Shown here: positions 42,638 through 50,363 of the stretch, in pieces | Numbering within the stretch: position 1 is the first letter of the stretch | Layout: each line of letters opens with the position of its first letter | Source of the DNA: Williamsia muralis | GTDB lineage: Bacteria; Actinomycetota; Actinomycetes; Mycobacteriales; Mycobacteriaceae | NCBI RefSeq assembly: GCF_002735905.1 | Contig: NZ_PEBD01000004.1 | Location: 310,001-374,000, forward strand | Direction: 5' to 3' | DNA length: 64,000 nt | Made by a program: the position numbers and the translations under genes | The notes under the pieces: generated by a model | What the model was told of the DNA's origin: nothing | Database searches by the model: none | Seen by the model: the letters and a program-made list of their open reading frames with translations, nothing else

Positions 42638-43752
42638 CGGCGGCATGGGCCGGCGAGCGACCGCCGAGAATCTCCCTCGTGACCTACTCGACCAAGCCTC
42701 GCGGTGGTGTTGTGCACACCCTCAATCTCGCGGAGGCACTGGCGCATGCCGGCGCGGAGGTCACGGTCTGGTCATTGGCCAGGGGTGGCGATCCAGGGTT
42801 CTTCCGGCCGGTGGATCCGGCTGTCACGGTTCGCCTGGCGCGCTTCGCCGATCGCGACGGCGACACCGTCACCGACCGGATCGTGCGGTCGATCGAGGTG
42901 CTGCGGGCCGAATTCGACCGTGACGCAGCCGATATCGTGCACGCGCAGGACTGCATCAGCGCGAATGCGGTCGGACGGTGCATCCGCACCATTCACCATC
43001 TCGACCAGTTCACCACCCCGGTTCTCGCGGCGTGCCACGAAAAGGCGATCGTCGAACCCTACGCGCGGATCTGTGTGTCGGCAGCGGTCGCACGGGAGGT
43101 TCACGAAGGGTGGGGATACCGGCCGGTTGTCATCCCGAACGGGGTTCAGTCCGCCCGGTTCGCGGCGGCCGCAGGTGACTCGTCCGAAGCCGTGGCCGGG
43201 CGCGCCCGCTGGCGATCGCGGCTGGGCCGGTACGTGCTCGCGGTCGGGGGCATCGAGCCGCGCAAGGGCAGCATCGACCTGCTCGACGCCCATGCGCTGA
43301 TGGTTCGCGAGCACCCCGATCTGAAACTCGTGTTCGCCGGCGGAGAGACCCTGTTCGACTACCGGGGTTACCGCGCGGAGTTCGACCAGCGGATGGCGGA
43401 CCTGGGCACCTCACCGATCGTGCTCGGCCCTGTCGACGACAGCGAGTTGCCCGCACTGGTGGCCGAGGCGTCGGTCTTCGCCTTCCCTTCCACCAAGGAG
43501 GGGTTCGGGCTGGCGGCGATGGAAGCGCTCGCGGCCGGGACCCCTGTGGTCACGCGCGACCTACCAGTGCTCCACGAAGTGTTCGGCGACACGGTTCGCT
43601 ACGCCGCCACCCCTGCCGATCTGGCATCGGAGCTGAGCGCCGCGCTCACACCCGATCCGAGCCGCGTGGCCCGTGGCCGCACTCTTGCGGCCGGCTTGAC
43701 CTGGGCGCATGCGGCCAGACAACACCTCGAGTTCTATCGACGACACGGCTGA
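42634..43752 (+). CDS. GT4-type glycosyltransferase (MSMEG_0565-like)
   Basis: A 372-residue protein from GTG 42634, overlapping the upstream stop by 4 bp (GTGA). N-terminal Rossmann: ISLVTYSTKPRGGVVHTLNLAEALAHAGAEVTVW; middle IVHAQDCISANAVG; C-terminal domain YVLAVGGIEPRKGSIDLLDA, LKLVFAGGETLFDY, SIIV-like donor loop, FPSTKEGFGLAAMEALAAGTPVVTRDLP with the EX7E motif. This matches the GT4 family (nucleotide-sugar dependent, retaining). It ends the cluster and could glycosylate the product of the other enzymes. Donor and acceptor are unknown. Confidence 0.88.
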   Translation: MTAAWAGERPPRISLVTYSTKPRGGVVHTLNLAEALAHAGAEVTVWSLARGGDPGFFRPVDPAVTVRLARFADRDGDTVTDRIVRSIEVLRAEFDRDAADIVHAQDCISANAVGRCIRTIHHLDQFTTPVLAACHEKAIVEPYARICVSAAVAREVHEGWGYRPVVIPNGVQSARFAAAAGDSSEAVAGRARWRSRLGRYVLAVGGIEPRKGSIDLLDAHALMVREHPDLKLVFAGGETLFDYRGYRAEFDQRMADLGTSPIVLGPVDDSELPALVAEASVFAFPSTKEGFGLAAMEALAAGTPVVTRDLPVLHEVFGDTVRYAATPADLASELSAALTPDPSRVARGRTLAAGLTWAHAARQHLEFYRRHG

Positions 43753-43802
43753 CGGTCGACCATGCCAGACCGTCTGCGCGGATCGGTGCCGGCCTGCCCC
43801 GG

Positions 43803-44129
43803 TCAGCGCCCGCCGAAGGAGAACCGGCGTCGTCGGCGACTCTTCGGTGATTCGGGAACGGTCATGGATTGGAAGTAGTCGACCATCGCGACCAGTGCCC
43901 GGCGTTCCTCGGCGTCGTTGTGGGTAGGCCCTTCGCCGACAGTGATCGCGACCGGTGTGCCTCGATGGATGTCGAGCTCGTCCCAGCACAGGGCCAGACA
44001 ATTAGCATTCACCCGGCGTCGATCGACCACCAGCATGATCTTGGTGTCGAACTCCGAGGTCTTCCAGGAGATCTTCTCAGCAGCGTCGAATGTCAGCGTT
44101 CCGGCTGATTCGAAGTCCTGTAGATACAT
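43803..44129 (-). CDS. Uncharacterised small protein
   Basis: A 108-residue protein from ATG 44129, with GGAAAG 8 bp upstream; a longer GTG start at 44174 is possible. It has a beta-rich segment (SAGTLTFDAAEKISWKTSEFDTKIMLVVDRRRVNANCLALCWDELDIHRGTPVAITVGEG) and a C-terminal Arg-rich tail (PKSRRRRRFSF). One candidate operator palindrome lies just upstream. It is convergent with the glycosyltransferase gene, 51 bp away, and tail-to-head with the GNAT gene. No family was recognised. Confidence 0.55.
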   Translation of the reverse strand: MYLQDFESAGTLTFDAAEKISWKTSEFDTKIMLVVDRRRVNANCLALCWDELDIHRGTPVAITVGEGPTHNDAEERRALVAMVDYFQSMTVPESPKSRRRRRFSFGGR

Positions 44130-44151
44130 CGGGCACTTTCCGTGGCTGGCA

Positions 44152-44171
44152 GTTACCCCATCGAGGGTAAC
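44152..44171. promoter_or_regulatory. Perfect 7-bp inverted repeat upstream of the 43803 gene
   Basis: GTTACCC (44152-44158) and GGGTAAC (44165-44171) are separated by 6 bases. It lies 22 bp before the chosen start (44129) of the minus-strand gene and 10 bp after the stop of the GNAT gene at 44181. It may be an operator or a hairpin terminating GNAT transcription. Confidence 0.4.
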
Positions 44172-44180
44172 CACCGACGG

Positions 44181-44627
44181 TCACAGTGTCCGGGAAAAGT
44201 AGACCCTCTCGAACCCGTCCACGGTGGCCCGGTGGGTCTCCCGGAAACCCCGCCGTGGGTAGTACTGCAGGTTCTCGGTCATTGCCACGTTCGTGTGGAG
44301 CCGTAATTCACCGAGTCCACACGAGCGCGCGTGGTCGGCCGCAAACTCCAGCAGCTGCGAACCCACACCCAGTCCGCGTGCCGATGGCGAGACCGCGAGA
44401 TTGTCGAGCAACAGGTGGTCGTCCTTCGCCGTCAACGCGATGGTGCCCATGGCATCGCCGTCACGGTCGGCCACCCACACCGAGCCTTGTCCGATCAACG
44501 ACGTGTAGTCGGTCGACATGGGCCCGGGTCGTGCGCCGATCCGCTCGATGTAGGGCTCGAAGGACACCGCGATCAACTGCGTCAACGCGTCGGCATCGTC
44601 GGGCCGGGCCGGACGGATCGTCGTCAT
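44181..44627 (-). CDS. GNAT-family N-acetyltransferase
   Basis: A 148-residue enzyme from ATG 44627: MTTIRPARPDDADALTQLI, SVWVADRDGDAMGTIAL, LLLDNLAVSPSARGLGVGSQLLEFA with the Q/RxxGxG/A acetyl-CoA loop, and FRETHRATVDGFERVYFSR at the end. Typical single-domain RimI/GNAT size. An upstream in-frame ATG adds 25 unrelated residues. Substrate unknown. Confidence 0.85.
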   Translation of the reverse strand: MTTIRPARPDDADALTQLIAVSFEPYIERIGARPGPMSTDYTSLIGQGSVWVADRDGDAMGTIALTAKDDHLLLDNLAVSPSARGLGVGSQLLEFAADHARSCGLGELRLHTNVAMTENLQYYPRRGFRETHRATVDGFERVYFSRTL

Positions 44628-44838
44628 GAGAACAGTCTGCCAACACCGGAGAGGCCAGAAAAGCAGTTGCGCCGCTCGCCAACGTCCCGCACACTCGATC
44701 ACGTTCTGTTCCCGGCAGTGAGGAATGCAGTGAAGACAGTCGACGGCCCCGCGTCCTAGCGCGCCGACCTGTCTCGACCGCTGCCATCAAGCGGTCATCG
44801 AGTTGGTGCGTCTTCCACCACTCACCCCTGGGAGCCAC

Positions 44839-46437
44839 ATGCGCCCGAACACCGAATCAGCCGTTGTCCTACGTGAGATCTCTTTCGACTGGCCCGACGG
44901 CACGCCCGCCCTGTCCGACGTCACAGCAACCTTCGGGCGTGGCCGCACCGGACTCATCGGTGCAAACGGCAGCGGCAAGTCGACGTTGCTCGGGCTCATC
45001 GCCGGGCAGATGACACCCACGTCGGGATCGATCGACGTGGTCGGTGAAACCTCCTATCTGCCACAAACTCTGACACTGCAGGTGCACAGTACGGTCGCCG
45101 ATCTGCTGGGCATCGGTGACCGGGTCGATGCACTCAGGGCGATCGAGGCCGGAGACACCTCCCCTGAACTCTTCGACGTCGTGGGCGATGCCTGGGACAT
45201 CGACACCCGTGCCGAACATGCGCTGCACCAAGCGGGCCTGCAAGGCATCGAACTGGGCCGCGAGGTGGGCACGTTGTCAGGCGGCGAATCGATGCTCGTT
45301 GCCATCGCCGGTCTGTGGTTGGCGGCTGCACCCATCACTCTGTTGGACGAGCCGACCAACAACCTCGACCGTGATGCCCGCCGGCGTATGTACGACATGG
45401 TGCGCGCCTGGCCCGGCACGCTGTTGGTGGTCTCACATGACCCGGCGTTGCTCGAGCTGATGGACACCACCGCTGAGTTGCGGGAGAACTGGATCACCCT
45501 GTTCGGCGGCCCGCTCAGTGAGTACCGCGAATACGTCCGACATCGACAGGAGGCGGCCCACCGGGATCTGCGGGTGGCCGAACAGAAACTGAAAACCGAA
45601 CAGCGACAACGAGTCGAGGCCGAAATCAAACTCGCCCGCCGGGCCCGGTCCGGCCGGAAAGACGCCACGGACGGGAACCTGCCGAAGATACTGTTGGGCA
45701 AACGCAAACGCGCCGCCGAGAACACCGCCGGCCGCGTTCGGACACAGGCCGCCGACAAGGTTCGCGAAGCCCGCGAGGCCATTGACACGGCGAATGAGTC
45801 CATCCGCGATGATCGCCACATCCGCATCGAACTGCCTGATCCGGATGTGCCCGCCGGCCGGCGCCTGGCCGAGATACGTTCGGCTACCGGAACCATTGTC
45901 ATCCAAGGTCCCGAACGTGTCGCCATCACCGGGCCCAATGGAGCAGGCAAGACAACGCTCCTGCGGACGATGTGGGGAGTCGAGCCGGCCGTCGGCGATG
46001 CGCACATGGTGGCTCACACGGATCGGGTCGGTTATCTGGCACAGCGTCTCGACGACCTCGACCCGTCCGAGAGCGTCCTCGACACGGTCAGCGCCGCCGT
46101 CCCGGGCGTCGATCCGGAAACGATCCGCGGGCGCCTCGCCCAATTCCTCCTCCGCGGGGACGCGGTGGAACGGCTGATCGGCGACCTGTCCGGGGGCGAG
46201 CGCTTCCGGGTTGCCCTGGCGCGGTTGCTCCTTGCGTCACCACCCATTCAATTGCTGGTGATGGACGAGCCGACCAACAATCTCGACATGGACAGCGTCG
46301 ACCAGCTCGTCGAGGCGTTGTCGGGCTTTCATGGGGGGCTACTCGTGGTCAGTCACGACGAAGACTTCTTGTCCCGGCTCGGGGTCACCCGGTCGTTGTC
46401 GTTGCGGTCGGGCGACGTCACCTCGGTTGGGGTGTGA
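44839..46437 (+). CDS. ABC-F ATPase (ribosome-associated type)
   Basis: A 532-residue cytoplasmic protein with two ABC domains and no membrane segments, the ABC-F layout. First Walker A GANGSGKST (residues 41-49), signature LSGGES (~147); second Walker A GPNGAGKTT (~365), signature LSGGERF (~449). The linker (residues ~225-330) is long, Lys/Arg-rich and helical (EQKLKTEQRQRVEAEIKLARRARSGRK). ABC-F proteins act on ribosomes, either in translation or antibiotic protection. The start at ATG 44839 fits GGGAG upstream. Whether it gives resistance cannot be told. Confidence 0.9.
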   Translation: MRPNTESAVVLREISFDWPDGTPALSDVTATFGRGRTGLIGANGSGKSTLLGLIAGQMTPTSGSIDVVGETSYLPQTLTLQVHSTVADLLGIGDRVDALRAIEAGDTSPELFDVVGDAWDIDTRAEHALHQAGLQGIELGREVGTLSGGESMLVAIAGLWLAAAPITLLDEPTNNLDRDARRRMYDMVRAWPGTLLVVSHDPALLELMDTTAELRENWITLFGGPLSEYREYVRHRQEAAHRDLRVAEQKLKTEQRQRVEAEIKLARRARSGRKDATDGNLPKILLGKRKRAAENTAGRVRTQAADKVREAREAIDTANESIRDDRHIRIELPDPDVPAGRRLAEIRSATGTIVIQGPERVAITGPNGAGKTTLLRTMWGVEPAVGDAHMVAHTDRVGYLAQRLDDLDPSESVLDTVSAAVPGVDPETIRGRLAQFLLRGDAVERLIGDLSGGERFRVALARLLLASPPIQLLVMDEPTNNLDMDSVDQLVEALSGFHGGLLVVSHDEDFLSRLGVTRSLSLRSGDVTSVGV

Positions 46438-46500
46438 CCGGTCCTGGGCACGACGCCCGAGGGGTGTGGTACAGGCGAGCAACTGCCAGTACGCCCGAGA

Positions 46501-46896
46501 TCAGCTCCGCGGCAACGGTTTGAGACTCGCAGCGAGACGTTCGGGATCGGCCACATCGGGAACCCATTCGGTCCCTTCGTAGTCAAAGACGATGTCGATC
46601 GTGGCGGTTCCGCGATCGATTGTCACCAGACACTTCTTCCAGGGCGGTGCGTCGGGCGGACGCATGGCCTGTTGCAGCTTGTGCGCGGTCGCCAACGGTT
46701 CTATGCCGTCGGGGCTCGCGGCTTCCCAGTCCCCGGCCGAATACACGTAGCCGAACATCTGCTTGCGGCGATCGAGGTTGATTACAAGCGCAAGCTGATC
46801 CCACGGTTCGGATCGGTAGAACTGATCACCCACGATGTCGTTCCCCAGTTGATGGACGAGGGCGTCGGCGGCTTCGGAACCGAGAGATCGGGCCAT
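46501..46896 (-). CDS. Uncharacterised protein
   Basis: A 131-residue protein from ATG 46896 (a GTG at 46911 is also possible). A region QFYRSEPWDQLALVINLDRRKQMFGYVYSAGDWEAASPDG and KCLVTIDRGTATIDIVFDYEGTEWVP forms an apparent beta-strand set. No signal peptide or membrane segment. No family was recognised. It is convergent with the ABC-F gene, 63 bp apart. Confidence 0.55.
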   Translation of the reverse strand: MARSLGSEAADALVHQLGNDIVGDQFYRSEPWDQLALVINLDRRKQMFGYVYSAGDWEAASPDGIEPLATAHKLQQAMRPPDAPPWKKCLVTIDRGTATIDIVFDYEGTEWVPDVADPERLAASLKPLPRS

Positions 46897-46911
46897 GCCG
46901 GCAGACTGCAC

Positions 46912-47281
46912 CCTGGCGCAGGTATTTTCAACACGTAGGTGAGGGAATTACCGGGATTCGTCTGCCGTGCCCGAATCGCGGAACCTTCAGGTGCGAGTAA
47001 GCCTGCGGTCCTGAGTCTCCGTCGACCCCGCTGCCGCTTAGTTCCTGGGGGGCGTGCAGTGTGCTGGTGTTGTGGGTGGGGTGGTGATTGCGGTGAGTGC
47101 GCAGCCGATGAGGCACTTGACAATGCGGCGTGCGGTGGTGGACGTGCTGACGGTGATCACACTGCGGCCGATGGCTGTGACGAACGGCATGGAGGGGCCT
47201 TTCTCGGGGACTCAGGGCGTGTGTTGTTCCCCGGTCTGGCAGAGCGTTTGGGTAGTACGCCCTGCCAGACCCGGGTCGCGG
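46912..47281. other. Intergenic stretch left of the copper module
   Basis: These 370 bases contain short open frames with low coding quality on both strands, so no gene is claimed. They include the hairpin at 47233-47271 and otherwise no clear structure. Base composition resembles the flanking MFS gene. Confidence 0.5.
47233..47271. terminator. Hairpin downstream of the MFS gene
   Basis: GGTCTGGCAG (47233-47242) and CTGCCAGACC (47262-47271) are perfect 10-bp complements separated by 19 bases. It begins 11 bp beyond the MFS stop at 47282 in the direction of minus-strand transcription. No T-run follows, so it may be a Rho-independent-like element of lower strength or an RNA-stability hairpin. 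Confidence 0.5.
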
Positions 47282-48730
47282 TCAGGTTGCGCTTGTGGCG
47301 GCGTCGGCAGGGGCTGCACCGGCGTTGGGTTTCGGTGTGCGGATGGTGACGAGTGCTAGGGCTGCACCAGCTAGTGCGATAGCGGCTGCGCCCAGGAACG
47401 CTGCGGAAAATCCGTCGGTGAGTGCTGCCTTGTTTCCGAGTTGGTCAGCTCCGTACGCGGCGGCGACTGCGGTCATTGCGGCGAGTCCTAGTGCGGAACC
47501 GACCTGATAGCTGGTGTTGACGATGCCGGAGGCCAGGCCGCCTTCTTCGGGTCGTGCTGCGGAGATGGCCGTACTCAGCGAGGGGATGAACGCAAGGGAC
47601 ATGCCGAGCGCGGCGACCAGCGATGCGGGCAGGACGTCGATCCAGTAGTTGCCGTTGGGGCGTGCGAGTGAGAGCCAGCCCAGACCCAGGGCCAGTATCA
47701 GCAGCCCGACCACGATCGGCACTTTGAGTCCCAACGTGCCGATGACTTTGGGTGCGAGAACGATCATGCCCAGCATGATGAGGCCGGTCATGGGCAGAAG
47801 TGCTGCTCCGGATGGGAAGGCGTTGTAGCCGAGCACTTGCTGCAGATAGAGGTTGAGGAAGAACCACATCGGGATCCACGCGGCGCCGAGTAGTAGCTGG
47901 GCGAGGTTGGCCGCCCCCAGGTTGGGGGTTCGGAAGATCGATAGTCGCATGAGTGGGTCACGCGTTTTGGCTTGGGAGACGAAGAAGGCGATCAGGAGCA
48001 GGGCGGCGATACCGAGGGCCACCCATGTTTCGCTTGAGTTCCAGCCGGACTCAGGGGCGCGAACGATGCCATAGACCGCAGCCGCCAGACCGAGAGTCAC
48101 TGTGAGCGCACCGAACAGATCGATCGATCCGCCCCCGCCCATGGCGCCGCTGGGCATCAGGGCCCGAGTGGCCAGGAGTGCGATGACCGCAATGGGGATG
48201 TTGATGTAAAAGACCCAGGGCCATGAGGCGTATTCGGTGAGTACGCCACCGAGAAATACACCAGCAGTGCCGCCGGCGGGAGCAGCGGCGCCATAAAGCG
48301 CCAACGCTTTGGTGAGTTCTTTGGGGTTGGACCCGAACAGCATCATCAGCAGGGTCAGTGCTGATGGTGCGATGAGAGCTGCGCCCATGCCCTGGACGAC
48401 GCGGCCGGTGAGCTCGACACCGACGTTGCCGGCAATGCCGGCGACGAAGGAACCCAGCAACAAAATGACCCACCCGGTGGCGAACATACGTCGAGCACCG
48501 AACAAGTCGGACAGTCTGCCGCCGAGCAGCAGCAACCCGCCGAAAGCGACGACGTAGGCATTGAAGACCCACGACAGGTTGTGCTGGGTGAAGCCGAGGT
48601 CGGCCTGCATTTCAGGTAGCGCGACTCCGATGATGGAGGTGTCCATGATGACCATGAACTGCGCGGTGGCAATCAGTGCGAGTGCCCACCACCGGGCGGT
48701 GCCCGCAGATGGTGCGGTTGGCGATGACAT
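47282..48730 (-). CDS. MFS (DHA2-type, 14-helix) efflux transporter
   Basis: A 482-residue transporter: MVIMDTSIIGVALPEMQADLG (motif D1 of DHA2), GGRLSDLFGARRMFATG (motif A), QGMGAALIAPSALTLLMM, APAGGTAGVFLGGVLTEYASWPWVFYINIP (motif C). About 14 helices. It exports drugs or metabolites by proton antiport. It is divergent from the csoR gene, and a CsoR-type box sits 11 bp before its start, so copper regulation is likely; its substrate may be a copper-linked or toxic compound, but unknown. Codon choice is somewhat different from core genes. Confidence 0.9.
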   Translation of the reverse strand: MSSPTAPSAGTARWWALALIATAQFMVIMDTSIIGVALPEMQADLGFTQHNLSWVFNAYVVAFGGLLLLGGRLSDLFGARRMFATGWVILLLGSFVAGIAGNVGVELTGRVVQGMGAALIAPSALTLLMMLFGSNPKELTKALALYGAAAPAGGTAGVFLGGVLTEYASWPWVFYINIPIAVIALLATRALMPSGAMGGGGSIDLFGALTVTLGLAAAVYGIVRAPESGWNSSETWVALGIAALLLIAFFVSQAKTRDPLMRLSIFRTPNLGAANLAQLLLGAAWIPMWFFLNLYLQQVLGYNAFPSGAALLPMTGLIMLGMIVLAPKVIGTLGLKVPIVVGLLILALGLGWLSLARPNGNYWIDVLPASLVAALGMSLAFIPSLSTAISAARPEEGGLASGIVNTSYQVGSALGLAAMTAVAAAYGADQLGNKAALTDGFSAAFLGAAAIALAGAALALVTIRTPKPNAGAAPADAATSAT

Positions 48731-48740
48731 TTGTACTCCG

Positions 48741-48755
48741 TACTAGTAGGGGGTA
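48741..48755. promoter_or_regulatory. Candidate CsoR box A (partial)
   Basis: TACTA-N5-GGGTA matches the copper-repressor pattern TACCC-N5-GGGTA in one half and with two mismatches in the other. It lies 11 bp upstream of the MFS start at 48730, where it could block translation-proximal promoter activity. Confidence 0.45.
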
Positions 48756-48815
48756 TACGACCGTGGCCTGACCGGGTTTCTTGGTAGCGCAGGAATGCTG
48801 ACCCGTTCAGAATCC

Positions 48816-48832
48816 ATACCCTATAGGGGTAT
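48816..48832. promoter_or_regulatory. CsoR operator box B
   Basis: ATACCC-TATAG-GGGTAT is a 6-bp inverted repeat with 5-bp spacer and fits the CsoR consensus TACCC-N5-GGGTA exactly. It lies in the divergent promoter between the MFS and csoR-like genes. Confidence 0.7.
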
Positions 48833-48848
48833 GGTGTACTCTACAACA

Positions 48849-48867
48849 GGTACCCCATGGGGGTACC
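48849..48867. promoter_or_regulatory. CsoR operator box C
   Basis: GGTACCC-CATGG-GGGTACC has perfect 7-bp arms and the same 5-bp spacer as box B, centre-to-centre about 34 bp. Located 58 bp before the csoR-like ATG at 48925. Two such boxes in tandem suggest cooperative repressor binding. Confidence 0.7.
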
Positions 48868-48924
48868 AATTGCAGCCGCTCGGGCTGGCAGCTGAGGACC
48901 GAACATGGCAGAGGGACAACAGAT

Positions 48925-49236
48925 ATGAACGACCAAGACCAATACCAGGACAGCGAGCGCGGATATCTGCACGGCAAGGACGACTACCTCAAGCGCTTGC
49001 GCCGCATCGAGGGCCAAGCCAGGGGAGTACACCGGATGGTGGAGGAGGAGCAGTACTGCATTGACGTCCTCACGCAGATCGCCGCACTGACCAAGGCCCT
49101 GCAGTCGGTATCACTCGGTTTACTAGATGAGCACCTGGCTCACTGTGTCGTTCGGGCAGCGGCTGTTGGCGGACCGGACGCCGGGCACAAGCTCAGGGAA
49201 GCCTCGGATGCGATCGCTCGACTCGTCAAATCTTGA
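48925..49236 (+). CDS. csoR: CsoR-family copper-sensing transcriptional repressor
   Basis: A 103-residue, all-helical protein. KRLRRIEGQARGVHRMVEEEQYCIDVLTQIAALTKALQSVSLGLLDEHLAHCVV matches the CsoR/RcnR fold with the metal-ligand Cys in QYC (residue ~44) and the His-x3-Cys pair in HLAHC (residues ~69-73). The Cys-His-Cys arrangement indicates Cu(I) sensing. It represses its own promoter and releases it when copper binds. It heads the copper gene set downstream. Frmr- or RcnR-type sensors differ in these residues. Confidence 0.9.
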   Translation: MNDQDQYQDSERGYLHGKDDYLKRLRRIEGQARGVHRMVEEEQYCIDVLTQIAALTKALQSVSLGLLDEHLAHCVVRAAAVGGPDAGHKLREASDAIARLVKS

Positions 49237-49280
49237 CTCGCGCAGGATCGTTCGTAACCTCCCATTGGGAGCACGTCACC

Positions 49281-49331
49281 ATGAACACCTCCACCTCCAC
49301 CTACGCCGTTGCCGGCCTCAAACGTAGATAA
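49281..49331 (+). CDS. Short 16-residue open frame resembling the N-terminus of a copper chaperone
   Basis: The reading is MNTSTSTYAVAGL then KRR and a TAA stop. Its TYAVAG(L) aligns with the TYLVSGMTC opening of the CopZ protein at 52880 and with the T-Y-x-V-x-G-M-T-C of other HMA chaperones, but the metal site and the rest are missing. It may be the leftover of a deleted chaperone gene, or a small leader peptide. GGGAG lies about 12 bp upstream of the ATG. Confidence 0.4.
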   Translation: MNTSTSTYAVAGLKRR

Positions 49332-49349
49332 GCAGGAGCCCGGAACATT

Positions 49350-50330
49350 ATGGATACCCCTTTCAAACTAGGCGGGTTCGCTGTAGCAACGGCTGCGGTA
49401 CTCGCACTGTCCTTCGGCGTAGGCAACGCCATCGGACCAATCGGACAGAACGCCAACAACACTCACCACGAAGGCGGAAGCGACATGAAAGACACCACAG
49501 CACACGGCCCATCAGGGCACGGGGGGAACGCCGCGGCTCAACCGGGCGGCCTCATGGTTTCCGAGCACGGGTACACACTCGAGCTTGATTCCACGGTCTT
49601 GTCCAGCGGCACAACCGAAGTAACGTTCGGCATCACCGGACCCGACGACCAGCTGGTCACGCGCTATGAGAGCACCCACGACAAGGACCTGCATTTCATC
49701 GCTGTCCGACGGGACAGCACGGGGTTCCAGCACGTGCACCCAACAATGGACGCCCAAGGTAGATGGACGACCACGTTGGACCTGACTGCGGGGGTGTGGA
49801 GGTTCTACGCCGACTTCCGCCCAGCAGGGCACGAACGGACGATGACGCTGGGTATCGACGCCTTCGTTGCCGGCGGATACGAACCACAGCCGATTCCAGC
49901 GCCCGCCCAAACCGCACAGGTCGGCGAGTACACGGTTAACCTCGACGGTAATTTAATCCCCGGTGCGCCAAGCGAACTCACACTGACCGTGACCAGGACA
50001 GGGCAGCCGGTAACGGATCTGCAACCGTATCTGGCCGCGTATGGCCACCTGGTCGCGTTGCGCGTCGGCGACCTGGCCTACCTCCATGTTCACCCCGACG
50101 GTGAGCCTGATGATGGCGTGACGAAACCGGGACCCGACATCACCTTCGTCGCCACCGCACCATCACCGGGCATGTATCGGTTATTCCTCGACTTTCGGCA
50201 TGACGGTGTGGTCCGCACCGCTGAGTTTTCCGCGCAGGCCGCGGCCCAGCAACACGCCGCGGCAGTGCCGACACCTACACACACGTCTGTAACACCAAAT
50301 CCTGGGCAGCTCGATGGCCACCAGCACTGA
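49350..50330 (+). CDS. His-rich exported copper-island protein
   Basis: A 326-residue protein with an N-terminal signal or anchor (FAVATAAVLALSFGVGNAIG). After a His/Asn-rich linker (NNTHHEGGSDMKDTTAHGPSGHGG) come two beta-sandwich-like modules: VSEHGYTLELDSTVLSSG to LHFIAVRRDSTGFQHVHPTMD, and a second GEYTVNLDGNLIPGAPSELTLTVTR to VHPDGEPDD. HVHP appears twice and His residues abound, including the C-terminal DGHQH. This suggests extracytoplasmic copper binding or delivery. Its exact function is not known; it is conserved in actinobacterial copper clusters. Confidence 0.8.
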   Translation: MDTPFKLGGFAVATAAVLALSFGVGNAIGPIGQNANNTHHEGGSDMKDTTAHGPSGHGGNAAAQPGGLMVSEHGYTLELDSTVLSSGTTEVTFGITGPDDQLVTRYESTHDKDLHFIAVRRDSTGFQHVHPTMDAQGRWTTTLDLTAGVWRFYADFRPAGHERTMTLGIDAFVAGGYEPQPIPAPAQTAQVGEYTVNLDGNLIPGAPSELTLTVTRTGQPVTDLQPYLAAYGHLVALRVGDLAYLHVHPDGEPDDGVTKPGPDITFVATAPSPGMYRLFLDFRHDGVVRTAEFSAQAAAQQHAAAVPTPTHTSVTPNPGQLDGHQH

Positions 50331-50363
50331 CACCTGCCCGGCCCTGAGGAGAAAGGTGCTTGA

